Source: Streptomyces marinisediminis
GTDB lineage: Bacteria; Actinomycetota; Actinomycetes; Streptomycetales; Streptomycetaceae
Assembly: GCF_026262575.1 (NCBI RefSeq)
Contig: NZ_JAPKFL010000001.1
Span: forward strand, 310,001 to 374,000
DNA length: 64,000 nucleotides
Reading direction: 5' to 3'
Below the pieces are notes generated by a model. That model saw only the letters and a list, made by a program, of their open reading frames with translations, was not told the DNA's origin and made no database searches. The position numbers and the translations under genes were made by a program. Shown here piece after piece: positions 18,195 to 25,888 of the stretch. How positions within the stretch are numbered: the first letter of the stretch is position 1; every line of letters starts with the position of its first letter.

Positions 18195-18573
18195 GCACCC
18201 ACCACCCTCCTGCGGCCGCAGCAGAGGCGCCGCTGTCCCACAGGGGCAACGTCCTCACCGGGCAGTTCCTCCACGTCGAAAACAAGGGGCTTTTCAGCTA
18301 CGGCGGCGGGGGACAAGGGGTGTTCGACGGGCTGAACGTCAGCTCGGAGGACGGTCACGTTGCCTACGTGCAACCCACACCGCTCAAGCCCAGCTACGTT
18401 GCCGGTCCGCTTTTCTTCCACCAGTGTGTCCTCTGGAGCGGAGGAACGGTCCGATAGTTTCCGGCTGAACGGGCAGGTCGCAGATGCTCCGGGGCGTCTC
18501 GTATTCCTGTTGCTTTCCGCGGGCGGTGCTCAGGAGCGCCAGCGCCAGTGCAGGCGAGCGAAGAAGGTCTCAT
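18195..18573 (-). pseudogene. Decayed type-2 lipoprotein gene (multiple frameshifts, truncated)
   Basis: Read leftward from 18573, three different frames give consecutive stretches matching the intact lipoprotein at 19570-20085. They are a signal-like LRSPALALALLSTA followed by QQEYETPRSICD and PFL (compare RQYEIPRSLCG), then after a frame change EEKRTGNVAGLERCGL, NVTVLRADVQP and FDVEELPG (compare NVTVLYADVKP and FNVEELPG), then after another change LWDSGASA (compare MWDTGAAT). The lipobox cysteine position reads Arg. The matching stops at the acyl-CoA dehydrogenase terminator, so the 3' part was lost. At least three reading-frame breaks make it non-functional. The 254 bases before it (18574-18827) hold a 15-base direct repeat near 18664-18693 and nothing else I can identify. 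Confidence 0.8.
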
Positions 18574-18827
18574 TGCTCCGCAGCCGAAGAAACCGCCAGA
18601 CCAGCATTCGCCGCAACGAGACGCGTTCTTCTGGTGAGAGGTATGGGTTCGGGTGTGAGCGGCGGGACAGGAGCCTCGGGACAGGAGCCTGGCGAAGCAA
18701 CGTGAGTACCGGTCAGTTCGCCACGCAGGTATTTTGCGTTCCGCCTTCCTGAGAGCGGCACGAACGGTGTTTCCGGCCTTCGCCGCCACGCCTTTCTCAC
18801 CCGGGAGCCCGTCCGGGCCAGTGAAGC

Positions 18828-19361
18828 TCACTTCCCTTCGCACGGCAGGGTTGCGACGAACGCCTCGCTGTACGCGCCAAGAAGCTCAACCATGGCACCT
18901 TTGTACTCCTCGACTTCTCCCTCTTCGGGCCCGGAGGTGCGGAGAGCGATCGAGTACAGCGCGGCCCCCCTCTGCTCGTTGCGGCATGGGACAACAACTG
19001 CGGCCCCGCTTCTCCACACGGCGTACCGCCCATCGGCGACCATGTCCGGGCTGTGTACGAGTCTCTCCTCCGCCGCGTCCTCAACGGTGAATCCCTCTTC
19101 TCTCCACTGCCCTCGGACGAGCAGGGGTCCCACGTCGTCGACGAAAAGCGTGCAACCGTAGTGCAACCCATCTCCGTAGCCATCGGATTCCACTTGCCTC
19201 AGTGTTTCACCCGGCGGCAGGAAGGGATCGATGAGGGCGCCCTTCACCGGCACCCCGCAAAGGTCCTCCGGAAGTGCGTAGTCACGCTGTCCTCCGCAGG
19301 CGCTGACAGCAAGAAGAGCTGCCGCGCCGACTACGGAAAGAGCCGAACGCCGAAGCTTCAC
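18828..19361 (-). CDS. Type-1 four-cysteine lipoprotein, copy A
   Basis: This is a 177-residue lipoprotein with the signal peptide KLRRSALSVVGAAALLAVSAC, lipid Cys22, then a mature domain with four cysteines (DLCG, HYGC, VPCRN, LPCEGK) probably forming two disulfides. It is the same length as copy C (20301-20834) and shares ALPEDLCGVPV, PFLPPGETL, VRGQWREEGFTV, AAEERLVHSPD and AYSEAFVATLPC with it. The function of the family is unknown to me. GTG 19361 is chosen because it overlaps the preceding stop as GTGA, exactly as at copy C. The frame remains open 40 codons upstream, but that part is out of frame with the lipobox logic. AT content is clearly higher than in flanking core genes. Confidence 0.85.
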   Translation of the reverse strand: MKLRRSALSVVGAAALLAVSACGGQRDYALPEDLCGVPVKGALIDPFLPPGETLRQVESDGYGDGLHYGCTLFVDDVGPLLVRGQWREEGFTVEDAAEERLVHSPDMVADGRYAVWRSGAAVVVPCRNEQRGAALYSIALRTSGPEEGEVEEYKGAMVELLGAYSEAFVATLPCEGK

Positions 19362-19545
19362 TGTCCGCCCTCTTCCCAAGACGCCCCTGTATTGAAGCTG
19401 TCCCCGGCCGCGCCCTGCGCGCTTATCGTGAAGTCGCGCGAGGCGCTCCACACACTTGCCGTTATCTTGCGCGGGTTCCATGTGCTTTTCGTGCTACGCG
19501 CACTCCGAGTTTGCGCGTGCCTCGCTCGTGATCCCGACGCGATCT
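19358..19545 (-). pseudogene. Orphan, decayed copy of the C-terminal tail of the 751-residue DUF6571-like protein
   Basis: The last codons read GAAGDSFNTGASWEEGGQ then TGA, nearly identical to the end of the gene at 20831-23086 (VAAGDSFNTGAAWNEGGQ). Further upstream another frame gives GITSEARANSECA, then a TAG stop, then HEKHMEPAQ, matching GIMSEARANSAYESHEEF of the same protein about 110 residues before its end. The fragment therefore carries an in-frame stop, a frame change and an internal deletion that removed the residues in between. Its stop overlaps the GTG of lipoprotein copy A. No start codon or ribosome site supports independent expression. Confidence 0.8.
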
Positions 19546-19569
19546 CCCGGCGCAACCCTGGCGCACGAT

Positions 19570-20085
19570 TCAAGGTCGCGCGTGCGTGCACGTGGCCTCG
19601 CGTACCGCCTTCAGGTAGTGCGGTAGAAAATCGCTCAATGCCTTCTTCCGCGCGTCTTCATCTTGCGGGTGGGACGCTTCGATGACGAGTGAGTACTGCT
19701 TTTTCTGGTTGTTCTCGTCCATGCAAGAGAAAACAGTGGCTGCGCCCGTGTCCCACATAGCCGCGTTCTTCCCGGGCAGCTCTTCTACGTTGAAGGCGAG
19801 CAGCCGCTTCGCGACTTCGGTGGGCGTCACGTTCTTCTCGTGCGGCTTGACATCTGCGTACAAAACGGTGACGTTGTCGACGCGCAGTCCGCACCCTCGC
19901 AACCCTTTCCGGTTGCTCGTTCTTTCTTCTTGGGCTAATTCTTCTCCGGGAGGCAAGAACGGTGTGACAAGCCTGTGCTCTACAGTGCTTCCGCACAAAC
20001 TGCGTGGAATCTCGTACTGCCTCTGTTCGCTACAGCCGAGAACGACTATCGAAATGGCTGACAATCCAAGAACTGAGCGGAGCAT
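19570..20085 (-). CDS. Type-2 four-cysteine lipoprotein, copy B, with a TTA codon
   Basis: This is a 171-residue lipoprotein with lipobox VVLGC (Cys18) and four further cysteines (SLCG, RGCGL, FSCMD, ATCTH) at positions equivalent to the type-1 copies. It differs from them in the middle (NVTVLYADVKPHEKNVTP, FNVEELPGKNAAMWDTG). Codon 50 (19936-19938) is TTA, the rare leucine codon read by the bldA tRNA in Streptomyces, so translation may be tied to development. ATG 20085 is used here, but its GGAGG (20100-20104) is 14 bases away. A CTG at 20092-20094 is five bases from it and overlaps the preceding TGA as CTGA, so a CTG start three codons earlier is possible. Confidence 0.82.
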   Translation of the reverse strand: MLRSVLGLSAISIVVLGCSEQRQYEIPRSLCGSTVEHRLVTPFLPPGEELAQEERTSNRKGLRGCGLRVDNVTVLYADVKPHEKNVTPTEVAKRLLAFNVEELPGKNAAMWDTGAATVFSCMDENNQKKQYSLVIEASHPQDEDARKKALSDFLPHYLKAVREATCTHARP

Positions 20086-20093
20086 TGCTCTCA

Positions 20094-20270
20094 GTGTGTC
20101 CTCCAGGAATTCGGCTGGGCGCCGGCTACGGGTGACTTGAGTAGCTCAGTTTCCACAGGGGCTCCGCAGAGATCTCATGGCAGGAAGTATTCGCATGCCG
20201 TGTCGCGATTCTTCGCCGCGCACAGGGGGCTGCCACTCAGAGAAAGAGGTAGGGCAGGGCCTTTCGTCAT
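20094..20270 (-). pseudogene. Fragment of a further type-1 lipoprotein gene with in-frame stop
   Basis: From ATG 20270 the frame gives a short hydrophobic leader with Cys, then CEYFLP, a TGA stop at 20175-20177, and DLCGAPVETELLKS. The last parts match copy C (REYALP, DLCGIPVPTELMK) residue for residue at most positions. The frame ends at 20091-20093 and the rest of the gene is missing. It sits between intact copies C and B and provides the ribosome-binding sequence used by B. This is a broken duplicate and cannot make the protein. Confidence 0.72.
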
Positions 20271-20300
20271 CTACCTGGCCTGCCGCTGTGGTGATGAGCG

Positions 20301-20834
20301 TCACTTCTCGGCGCAAGGCAAACTGTCGACCAGGGCCTCACTGTATACGTCGATGAACCGCAGGAGTGCGTCCTTGTGTTGCTCGGTCTCTTCCTTATCG
20401 GGATGCGGGGTGGCGAGAATGACAGAATACGAGTGAGCCTCTTTCTCTTGGTTTCGACAGGAGAGCACTGCGGCAGCCCCCGTGTTCCACACGGCGTGGC
20501 TGCTTCCTCGTGGCCGGTCGGGCCTGTGGACGAGTTTCTCCGCTGCGGCGTCCTGCACGGTGAAGCCAGTATCTCGCCACTGGCCTCGCACGGTGAGGGT
20601 CGCTGACCTGTCGACGATGAGACTGCAGCCGTACAGCATGCCGCCCCCGAAACTTTCCGTTTCCTGCTGTTCTAGCGTGTCACCGGCTGGCAGGAACGGT
20701 TTCATGAGCTCCGTCGGCACTGGAATCCCACACAAGTCATCGGGAAGCGCGTACTCGCGCTGGGCGGAACACGCGGCGGTGACGAGGATCAACAAGGACA
20801 CCGATGCCAGCACTTTGGCCATGGAGCACTTCAC
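20301..20834 (-). CDS. Type-1 four-cysteine lipoprotein, copy C
   Basis: This is a 177-residue lipoprotein with signal SLLILVTAAC, lipid Cys22, and four conserved cysteines (DLCG, LYGC, LSCRN, LPCAEK). It begins at GTG 20834, which overlaps the TGA of the 751-residue gene as GTGA, so the two proteins are almost certainly translated in a coupled way; an internal ATG four codons later is the alternative. It is likely anchored on the outer face of the membrane. Pairing with an Esx-like/WXG-type protein pair suggests an accessory, receptor or immunity partner, but no known immunity family is recognisable, so that remains inference. Confidence 0.87.
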   Translation of the reverse strand: MKCSMAKVLASVSLLILVTAACSAQREYALPDDLCGIPVPTELMKPFLPAGDTLEQQETESFGGGMLYGCSLIVDRSATLTVRGQWRDTGFTVQDAAAEKLVHRPDRPRGSSHAVWNTGAAAVLSCRNQEKEAHSYSVILATPHPDKEETEQHKDALLRFIDVYSEALVDSLPCAEK

Positions 20835-23086
20835 TGTCCACCCTCGTTCCAAGCGGCTCCAGTGTTGAAGCTGTCTCCCGCCGCAACTCGGGCGCTGGTT
20901 TTGAGATCGCGCAGAGTGTCCTCATTGATGTTTGCATTGCTCCGGGCGGCGCGATCGACAGCAAGTTCTGCTGCTGAAATGGTCCCATGGCGACCGCTGT
21001 TGTAATCCGCGTCGCCCTTTTCTTTGGCTTCGTTAAGACTGTCTTTTTCTGCCTTCTCGACAACGCTGTTCGTCACTTCTTCGACGATCCAGCCAATCGG
21101 CTCTCCGGCTACGGGAATGAGTCCCGCAGCTCCTCCGATGATGCGTTCTGTCCATTTCGCTTTTTCCTGGGTTGCTTTTACGAATTCCTCGTGTGACTCG
21201 TAGGCTGAATTGGCTCGTGCCTCGCTCATGATGCCCGCGATAACGGAGCCCGAGGTGACCGCGTTGGTTACTCGGTCATTCATGTCCAGCGTAGACTTCG
21301 AAGGTCCGTTGAGTGCCTGATCCACCAAGACCCCGGTATAAGCTTGTTGCGCGTTGGTGATGGCTCCGTAGGCGTCAGGCTCCTTGCCGACGACGGACAA
21401 AAAGTTCTGAGCCTTGGACGGATCGAACGATGCTGCGCTGCCAAAGGGTGGATAGGTCGATGTATCGCCCGTCTGGCCCATGTACATGACACGCTGGAAG
21501 TCGGGCATGTAGTCAGAGGTCATCTCGCCGAAACTGTCGCGGAGTGCGGCCAAAGGGGCTCCGTCGTCGATAAGTGCGGGCTGACTGCCGAACATCTCGA
21601 CGATCCTTTGGGTGAGCTGTGCGGCGTCGGCGGAGTGCCAAGGCGCTCCCGCGGTGAGGTCAGCGTCGTGGGGGCGGCCGGTGGTGGCGGCTTCGAGGGC
21701 GTGGCCGAAGGCGTCGGGGCCGTGGTCGAGGCTGTCGTTGAACAGGGCTTCGGATGCCTGGTCGGCCGGCCAGTGGAAGTCCTTGTTCGCCATGAGATCG
21801 AAGTAGTTGTCGAACCCCAGGGTGCCCTTCGGGGCGGGGGTGCCGTCTTCGCGGTAGGCGGTCGGGGGGTCGGTGAAGAAGCGTTCCGCGGCCTCCGGGC
21901 TGTTGCCGAGGGCCTCCAGGACGCTGGTCAGGGGGACGAAGCCGCTGCCGAGGTCGCCGGAGGGGTTGAAGCCCAGGGGGTCGTCCGTGAGCGGGGCGTT
22001 CCGGGCGAAGAGCGAGGGGTTCGTGTCGTGGAGCTGGACGACGTGCTCGGCGATCGGGTTCAGGAAGCCCGGGTCGTAGTCGCCGTAGCGGAGGAGGCCG
22101 CCGAGGACCTGGTAGCCGTAGGGGTTCTCGTGGGCGTAGGTCGTGCTCAGCTCGATCTGCTGCGTGCCCAGCCTGCGGAACTCCTCGCTCCAGCTTTCGG
22201 GCAGGTGGTGCTTGGGGCCGTCCAGGCCGGGCGGGGCGTCCGGCTCCGTGGCGTTGGCCAGGGTGTGGCCCAGGTTGCGCTGCATCTCGGCGAGGGCCTT
22301 GGTGCGGGTCTCGCTCGCCTCGTGCGGATCGTCGCGCACCATCCGCGCGTAGAACTCCAGCGACTCCTTCGGGCCGCCGAGCCCCTTGTAGAAGCGGGTG
22401 GCGAACTCGCCGTCGGGTTCGGTGCCGTTGTACTTCACGAGGCGGTTGAACTCAGCGAGCTGCCGGTCGGTCATCTTCGGGCCGAGCGCGGCCAGTTCCA
22501 GTGCTCGTTCGGCCTCGGCGTGGTCGAGGGAGTCGTACTCGGTGTGGCCGAAGTTGTACATGTCCGCGCCGCCGTAGCTCCGGCGCAGGGCCTGGGCGGC
22601 GGTGGTGTCGATCTCCTCGGCGCGGCTGAGCACGTCGTTGATGCGTTTCTGGAACCCCTTGGCGTCAGCCTCGCACGCCTTGAGGGCCTCGTCCGTGTAA
22701 GGGCCGGTCAGTGCGGCGCTGCAGGTCACCGTGCCATCGCCGTTGTCGGTGATGCGCACGCTGCTCGATCCGGCCTCCCGCGCGACGGTCCTGAGGTCGG
22801 ACTGAAGGCCGGAGAGATCCGTGTACGTCTCGTTGAGCACGTTGTAGACGCTGCGGGCCTCGGCGAGCGCGTCGCCGAACTCCTTCGCCGTCTTCCGCAC
22901 GAACTCGCGGGTGACGGTGGCGTTGACTCCGGCCCACTCCGCGCGTTCCGACTTGGCGAGCATGTCGTCCCGTGCGGCGTCGTCCAGCGTGCCGAGGCGG
23001 TCGACCATGTCCTTCCAGTCGTCCACCGCGTGGCTCAGGGTGGTCAGGGGGACTTCGCGCAGGTCCGTGTACGTCACTTTGGCCAC
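20831..23086 (-). CDS. DUF6571-like large protein with WXG-like N-terminus and a lower-GC C-terminal third
   Basis: This is a 751-residue soluble-looking protein without a signal peptide. The first about 110 residues are helical with a single WAGVN (WXG-like) turn near residue 50, as in T7SS substrates. A long conserved middle follows (YNFGHTEYDSLDHAEAERAL, EFNRLVKYNG, TTYAHENPYGYQVLGGLLRYG, FDNYFDLMANKDFHWP, AALRDSFGEMTSDYMPDFQR). Near the end a hydrophobic GGAAGLIPVAGEPIGW is followed by a charged tail ending DSFNTGAAWNEGGQ. Start GTG 23086 has GAGG upstream, seven bases after the preceding gene. Base composition drops sharply in about the last 250 codons. A role as a secreted or surface effector is a family-level inference; no enzyme motif was found. 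Confidence 0.8.
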   Translation of the reverse strand: MAKVTYTDLREVPLTTLSHAVDDWKDMVDRLGTLDDAARDDMLAKSERAEWAGVNATVTREFVRKTAKEFGDALAEARSVYNVLNETYTDLSGLQSDLRTVAREAGSSSVRITDNGDGTVTCSAALTGPYTDEALKACEADAKGFQKRINDVLSRAEEIDTTAAQALRRSYGGADMYNFGHTEYDSLDHAEAERALELAALGPKMTDRQLAEFNRLVKYNGTEPDGEFATRFYKGLGGPKESLEFYARMVRDDPHEASETRTKALAEMQRNLGHTLANATEPDAPPGLDGPKHHLPESWSEEFRRLGTQQIELSTTYAHENPYGYQVLGGLLRYGDYDPGFLNPIAEHVVQLHDTNPSLFARNAPLTDDPLGFNPSGDLGSGFVPLTSVLEALGNSPEAAERFFTDPPTAYREDGTPAPKGTLGFDNYFDLMANKDFHWPADQASEALFNDSLDHGPDAFGHALEAATTGRPHDADLTAGAPWHSADAAQLTQRIVEMFGSQPALIDDGAPLAALRDSFGEMTSDYMPDFQRVMYMGQTGDTSTYPPFGSAASFDPSKAQNFLSVVGKEPDAYGAITNAQQAYTGVLVDQALNGPSKSTLDMNDRVTNAVTSGSVIAGIMSEARANSAYESHEEFVKATQEKAKWTERIIGGAAGLIPVAGEPIGWIVEEVTNSVVEKAEKDSLNEAKEKGDADYNSGRHGTISAAELAVDRAARSNANINEDTLRDLKTSARVAAGDSFNTGAAWNEGGQ

Positions 23087-23093
23087 GGTCGCC

Positions 23094-23549
23094 TCACCGG
23101 AACTCGCGGTCGAGCCAGGCGATCGGGGACGCGGAGCCGTCGCGCCTGCGCATGACCGCCTCGATCTCGGCCTCGTCCTCGGCGTGGCGCTGCTTGGTGT
23201 AGTCCAGGTGGTTGGAGATGTGCGCGCAGGCCTGCAGGAGCGCCGTGCGCTGGCTGTTCCATACACCCGCCGTCATGGTGAGGCCGCGGCCGAGGTCGAA
23301 GCCGTGCGAGTCCAGCGTGCGGCCGGCCTTCGCGGTGGACTCCGAGGCGACGTCGCCGTCCCTGTCGAACCGCTGGAAGAGTGCGAAGGCGGCGTTGCCG
23401 ACGGCCCCGAGGTCATCCTGGCGGACGACCAGGTCGTGCGGCCCGCCGTGGGTGCCTCCGCCGGGGTCCAGCGTGTTCAGCCGCATGGCGGTCTGGTTCT
23501 TCTCCGCCGCGGCGGCGCTCGCCCGCGCCCACTCGTCGTCGAACGACAC
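23094..23549 (-). CDS. Small Esx-like helical protein upstream of the DUF6571-like gene
   Basis: This is a 151-residue protein starting MSFDDEWARASAAAAEKNQT. It is helical, with no signal peptide or membrane segment, and ends in a charged helix (HISNHLDYTKQRHAEDEAEI). Streptomyces genomes often carry such MSFDDEW-type small proteins immediately before a large WXG/DUF6571-type gene; they are thought to act as Esx-like partners or chaperones (from family context, not shown here). The stop is seven bases before the next start, so the two are one operon. GTG 23549 follows GGGGAGGGG at a slightly long distance. Confidence 0.78.
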   Translation of the reverse strand: MSFDDEWARASAAAAEKNQTAMRLNTLDPGGGTHGGPHDLVVRQDDLGAVGNAAFALFQRFDRDGDVASESTAKAGRTLDSHGFDLGRGLTMTAGVWNSQRTALLQACAHISNHLDYTKQRHAEDEAEIEAVMRRRDGSASPIAWLDREFR

Positions 23550-23753
23550 GTGTCCCGCGCCCCTCCCCTTGGCTCGCCACGCTGTGCGAGCGTGAAGTTA
23601 CCAGCAGGTGGGGACGTGGTCTCGGCGCCGACGGCGTGGAGCGGCGGTTTCCGGCCAGGTGGGAGCCCTGGAGGGGCCCGGGGTCCGCCGCCGGACGCGC
23701 GGCGAGCGCCGCGGCGGGGTGCCGGGCGCTCGCGCTGGGTCGCGGGGTGCGGG

Positions 23754-23945
23754 CTACTGGTCGAAGACGGCCTTCTGCACCTTGTCGGGGCCGTCGAAGG
23801 AGTTCTCCTTGAGCTGGGAGATCTGGTCGACGAGGCCCTTGTCGGCGCCGTTGTCCTTGGCCTTCTTCACCAGCTCGTCCCGCGAGGACGGGTACTCCAC
23901 GCCCTTGAGGGCCTTCTGCAGATCGATGGGGTTGGGCTGCGCCAT
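23754..23945 (-). CDS. DUF2795 small protein
   Basis: A 63-residue protein (MAQPNPIDLQKALKGVEYPS, then DELVKKAKDNGADKGLVDQI) matching the DUF2795 fold, a small helical domain abundant in actinomycetes and of unknown function. AGGAG lies five bases before ATG 23945. It reads in the same direction as the Esx-like/DUF6571 operon, but it lies about 200 bases beyond that operon's start, so it is probably a separate unit downstream of nothing obvious. Confidence 0.9.
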   Translation of the reverse strand: MAQPNPIDLQKALKGVEYPSSRDELVKKAKDNGADKGLVDQISQLKENSFDGPDKVQKAVFDQ

Positions 23946-24613
23946 AGTCTTCTCCTGTCCCGCCGCCCCGGGTGCGGGCGGACGGAAGCCGGGGGTACCC
24001 GGGCCTCCGCCCGGAAAACCGGCGCCTGGTCCACTCGGGTGACCGCGGGCGCCCTGGTCCCTGCCGCCAGCCGGTCCCCGCGCAGGCCGTGACGCGGGCC
24101 CGCCCGGCAGCGTCCCGCGCGGCGCAGTACGGCTCCGCCCCCACGCCGTGGAGCCCGGCGCCGTCGCCTCGTGACGCCCGGGGCGCCGCGTGCACCCGGT
24201 CGCCGTCCCCGGCGCTGCGGCTGGAGCGGCACCGCGTGGTCGCCGCGTCGGTGCTCGGCTCGCCGGCCGGCGCCGGAGGCCCTCCTTCCCCTCCGGCCGA
24301 AAGCCCGCTGACCGCTGCGTGCGCGTGGCGGGGCTCAGCGCGGCGGCACCTCACGCGTCGAGGGCACACCGCGCGCCTTACACCCTTTCGGGGCCGCGCC
24401 TGTCCAGCGGCGTGAGCGGCGTCTCTCGGCTGGCGGCCTCTCCTCCCCCCCCGGGCCACGCGAAGGCGAGGAGACGTGGGCCCACCGCCGGGGGGACGGC
24501 GGCACCCGCGCCGGGGCGGTGGCCGGCACCCGGGGCGCGCGTCCCGTGGCGGTGGGCGGAGCCGGGTGCGGGGGCGAGGCGGAGGCGGCGTCCACCGCGT
24601 CTCGTCCAGCGGA
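23946..24613. other. Intergenic region, no gene seen
   Basis: About 670 bases lie between the divergent DUF2795 and dxr genes. Several long frames cross it, but none has a family resemblance, plausible start or Streptomyces-like composition. A run of eight C residues occurs around 24448-24457. Regulatory sites for both neighbours presumably lie here. Confidence 0.45.
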
Positions 24614-24619
24614 CACAAT
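24614..24619 (+). promoter_or_regulatory. -10-like box for a possible leaderless dxr transcript
   Basis: CACAAT at 24614-24619 sits only six bases before the dxr ATG, the spacing expected if transcription begins at the start codon itself. No Shine-Dalgarno sequence precedes the ATG, which fits a leaderless message. No clear -35 box. Confidence 0.4.
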
Positions 24620-24625
24620 GGGGGC

Positions 24626-25888
24626 ATGACGGAGATGCTCGCTGACCCGCATGTCAGCTACCCCGTGGAGCACGGTACGGACGAGGGGCCACGGGACGTG
24701 GTGATCCTCGGGTCGACGGGGTCGATCGGAACGCAGGCCATCGACGTGGTGCTGGCCAACCCGGAGCGCCTGCGGGTGACGGGGCTGTCCGCGCACGGGG
24801 GCCGGATCGGGCTGCTCGCGGGTCAGGCGCACCGCCTGCAGGTCCGCACCGTGGCCATCGCCCAGGCGGACAAGGCCCCGGAGCTGCGGCAGGCGCTGCG
24901 CGCGGAGTACGGCCCGGGGGAGCCGATCCCCGAGGTGCTGGCCGGGCCGGACGCCGCCACGGAGCTGGCCGGCTCGCCGTGCCACACCGTGCTCAACGGC
25001 ATCACCGGTTCCATCGGCCTGCGTCCCACCCTCGCCGCGCTGGAGGCCGGGCGCCTGCTGGCGCTGGCCAACAAGGAGTCGCTGATCGTGGGCGGCCCGC
25101 TGGTGAAGGCGGTGGCCAGGCCGGGTCAGATCATCCCCGTCGACTCCGAGCACTCGGCGCTGTTCCAGGCGCTGATGGGGGGCGCGCGGCGCGAGGTGCG
25201 CAAGCTGCTCGTCACCGCTTCGGGTGGTCCGTTCCGCGGGCGCACGCGCGCGGAGCTGGCGCACGTCACCCCGAAGGAGGCGCTCGCCCACCCCACCTGG
25301 GCGATGGGCCCGGTGATCACGGTCAACTCGGCGACGCTCGTCAACAAGGGGCTCGAGGTCATCGAGGCCCACCTGCTCTACGACGTCCCGTTCGAGCGCA
25401 TCCAGGTGGTCGTCCACCCGCAGTCGGCGATCCACTCGATGGTGGAGTTCACCGACGGCTCCACCCTCGCCCAGTGCGGCCCCCCGGACATGCGGCTGCC
25501 GATCGCCCTCGCGCTCGGCTGGCCCCGGCGGGTGCCGGACGCCGGCCCCGTCTTCGACTGGACGCGGGCCATGAGCTGGGACTTCCACCCACTGGACGCG
25601 CGGGCCTTCCCGGCGGTGGAGCTGGCCGCGCACGTCGGCGCGCTGGGCGGCACCGCCCCGGCCGTCTACAACGCCGCCAACGAGGAGAGCGTGGAGGCCT
25701 TCCTCTCCGGCAGGCTGCCGTTCCCCGCCATCATGGATACGGTGGCGGCTGTGGTCGAGGAGCACGGCCGTCCGTCCGAGGCGGACCTGACGCTGGACGC
25801 CGTCCTCGACGCGGAGACGTGGGCGCGCGCACGCGCCCGCGAGCTGGCGGCACAGCACCGGACCACGACAGCGGAGGCCCGCGCATGA
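24626..25888 (+). CDS. dxr: 1-deoxy-D-xylulose-5-phosphate reductoisomerase
   Basis: Second step of the MEP isoprenoid pathway: NADPH-dependent rearrangement and reduction of DXP to MEP. The 420-residue product has the NADPH loop [14 protein letters not shown] near residue 25, [12 protein letters not shown], the metal/substrate motif [35 protein letters not shown] and [12 protein letters not shown], all conserved. The gene overlaps the following protease gene by four bases (ATGA), and ispG lies just beyond, so two MEP genes flank the protease as is usual in actinobacteria. Confidence 0.97.
   Translation: MTEMLADPHVSYPVEHGTDEGPRDVVILGSTGSIGTQAIDVVLANPERLRVTGLSAHGGRIGLLAGQAHRLQVRTVAIAQADKAPELRQALRAEYGPGEPIPEVLAGPDAATELAGSPCHTVLNGITGSIGLRPTLAALEAGRLLALANKESLIVGGPLVKAVARPGQIIPVDSEHSALFQALMGGARREVRKLLVTASGGPFRGRTRAELAHVTPKEALAHPTWAMGPVITVNSATLVNKGLEVIEAHLLYDVPFERIQVVVHPQSAIHSMVEFTDGSTLAQCGPPDMRLPIALALGWPRRVPDAGPVFDWTRAMSWDFHPLDARAFPAVELAAHVGALGGTAPAVYNAANEESVEAFLSGRLPFPAIMDTVAAVVEEHGRPSEADLTLDAVLDAETWARARARELAAQHRTTTAEARA

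Noticed and set aside
19362..19481. A 40-residue N-terminal extension of lipoprotein A
   Set aside because: The extension is the decayed DUF6571 tail read in the wrong frame; starting at GTG 19361 gives a lipoprotein signal and the same length as copy C.
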